Below, one piece after another: positions 5,824 to 5,932 of a DNA stretch of 5,932 bases. A program made the translations under genes and the position numbers. The notes under the pieces are model-generated. The model made no database searches. It worked only from the letters and a program-made list of their open reading frames with translations, and was not told the DNA's origin. How positions within the stretch are numbered: the stretch's first letter is position 1; each line of letters begins with the position of its first letter. Location: assembly GCA_945957305.1 (NCBI GenBank), contig CAMFLN010000240.1, positions 1 to 5,932 of the forward strand. The letters run 5' to 3'. The stretch comes from an uncultured Planctomycetaceae bacterium (GTDB lineage: Bacteria; Planctomycetota; Planctomycetia; Pirellulales; JACPPG01).

Positions 5824-5849
5824 CCTGATCGTCAAACTTCCCGATCAGG
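5824..5849. promoter_or_regulatory. 26-bp dyad upstream of the sigma54 activator gene
   Basis: CCTGATCG (5824-5831) and CGATCAGG (5842-5849) are perfect 8-bp inverted repeats with a 10-bp spacer. They end 25 bases upstream of the preferred ATG at 5799. This arrangement suits an operator bound by a dimeric regulator, possibly the product itself, or an 8-bp RNA stem in the leader. I found no sigma54 promoter (GG and GC 10 bases apart in context) next to it. Confidence 0.4.
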
Positions 5850-5859
5850 AACGACGCTA

Positions 5860-5875
5860 GTCACTCGGTCACTCG
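5860..5875. repeat. Two tandem copies of an 8-bp repeat
   Basis: GTCACTCG occurs twice head to tail, at 5860-5867 and 5868-5875, upstream of the sigma54 activator gene. It could be a paired protein-binding site or a chance microrepeat. The remaining upstream bases to 5932 show nothing I can assign. Confidence 0.3.
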
Positions 5876-5932
5876 CCCGCGCCTCGTGCTGAAGCAACGG
5901 ACGTTCATTCAGGTCATTAGCGATCCCCGGCC

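Noticed and set aside
1..5932. Mobile element, phage, CRISPR or toxin-antitoxin system
   Set aside because: No transposase, integrase, regular spaced repeats or recognisable toxin gene was seen; the clear genes are metabolic, ribosomal and regulatory.

Overview
The window reads as a chromosomal segment of a GC-rich planctomycete, probably of the Pirellula/Rhodopirellula group. I infer this from the character of the S21 protein, the non-ATG starts (TTG, GTG, GTG), the loosely packed genes and the general protein resemblance; no rRNA is present to confirm it. Five protein genes are well supported and one small ORF is probable. There are no tRNAs, rRNAs, CRISPR arrays or insertion sequences that I can recognise.

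Layout: (1) 1-1629, minus strand: nearly complete large subunit of an adenosylcobalamin-dependent acyl-CoA mutase, cut by the left edge close to its C-terminus. (2) 1630-1762: divergent control region with an imperfect palindrome and candidate promoters in both directions. (3) 1763-2500, plus: a short MeaB-type GTPase, the chaperone class that protects and reloads such mutases. (4) 2514-3437, plus: nadC, quinolinate phosphoribosyltransferase, 13 nt behind meaB and probably in the same transcript. (5) 3438-4064: 627 bases with no convincing gene, rich in plus-strand hairpins and holding a good intrinsic-terminator-like structure at 3775-3823. (6) 4065-4262, minus: rpsU (ribosomal protein S21), with a leader of roughly 115 nt that contains a hairpin and a sigma70-like promoter. 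(7) 4613-4771, plus: a 52-residue coiled-coil protein with a GTG start. (8) 4801-5799, minus: a sigma54 activator made only of an AAA+ domain and a Fis-type helix-turn-helix, with a 26-bp dyad upstream.

Functional picture: the mutase and MeaB form a divergent enzyme/chaperone pair. The mutase carries Phe79 and Gln197 where methylmalonyl-CoA mutases have Tyr and Arg (Tyr89 and Arg207 in the Propionibacterium enzyme). That pair marks isobutyryl-CoA mutases, so the likely reaction is isobutyryl-CoA to n-butyryl-CoA or a related branched acyl-CoA isomerisation, not methylmalonyl-CoA to succinyl-CoA. The B12-binding small subunit it would need is not in the window. nadC and rpsU are housekeeping genes, and the target of the sigma54 activator cannot be told from here. 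I found no obviously new multi-gene system. The points most worth following are the mutase specificity, the shortened MeaB, the structured 3438-3823 region and the small coiled-coil ORF.
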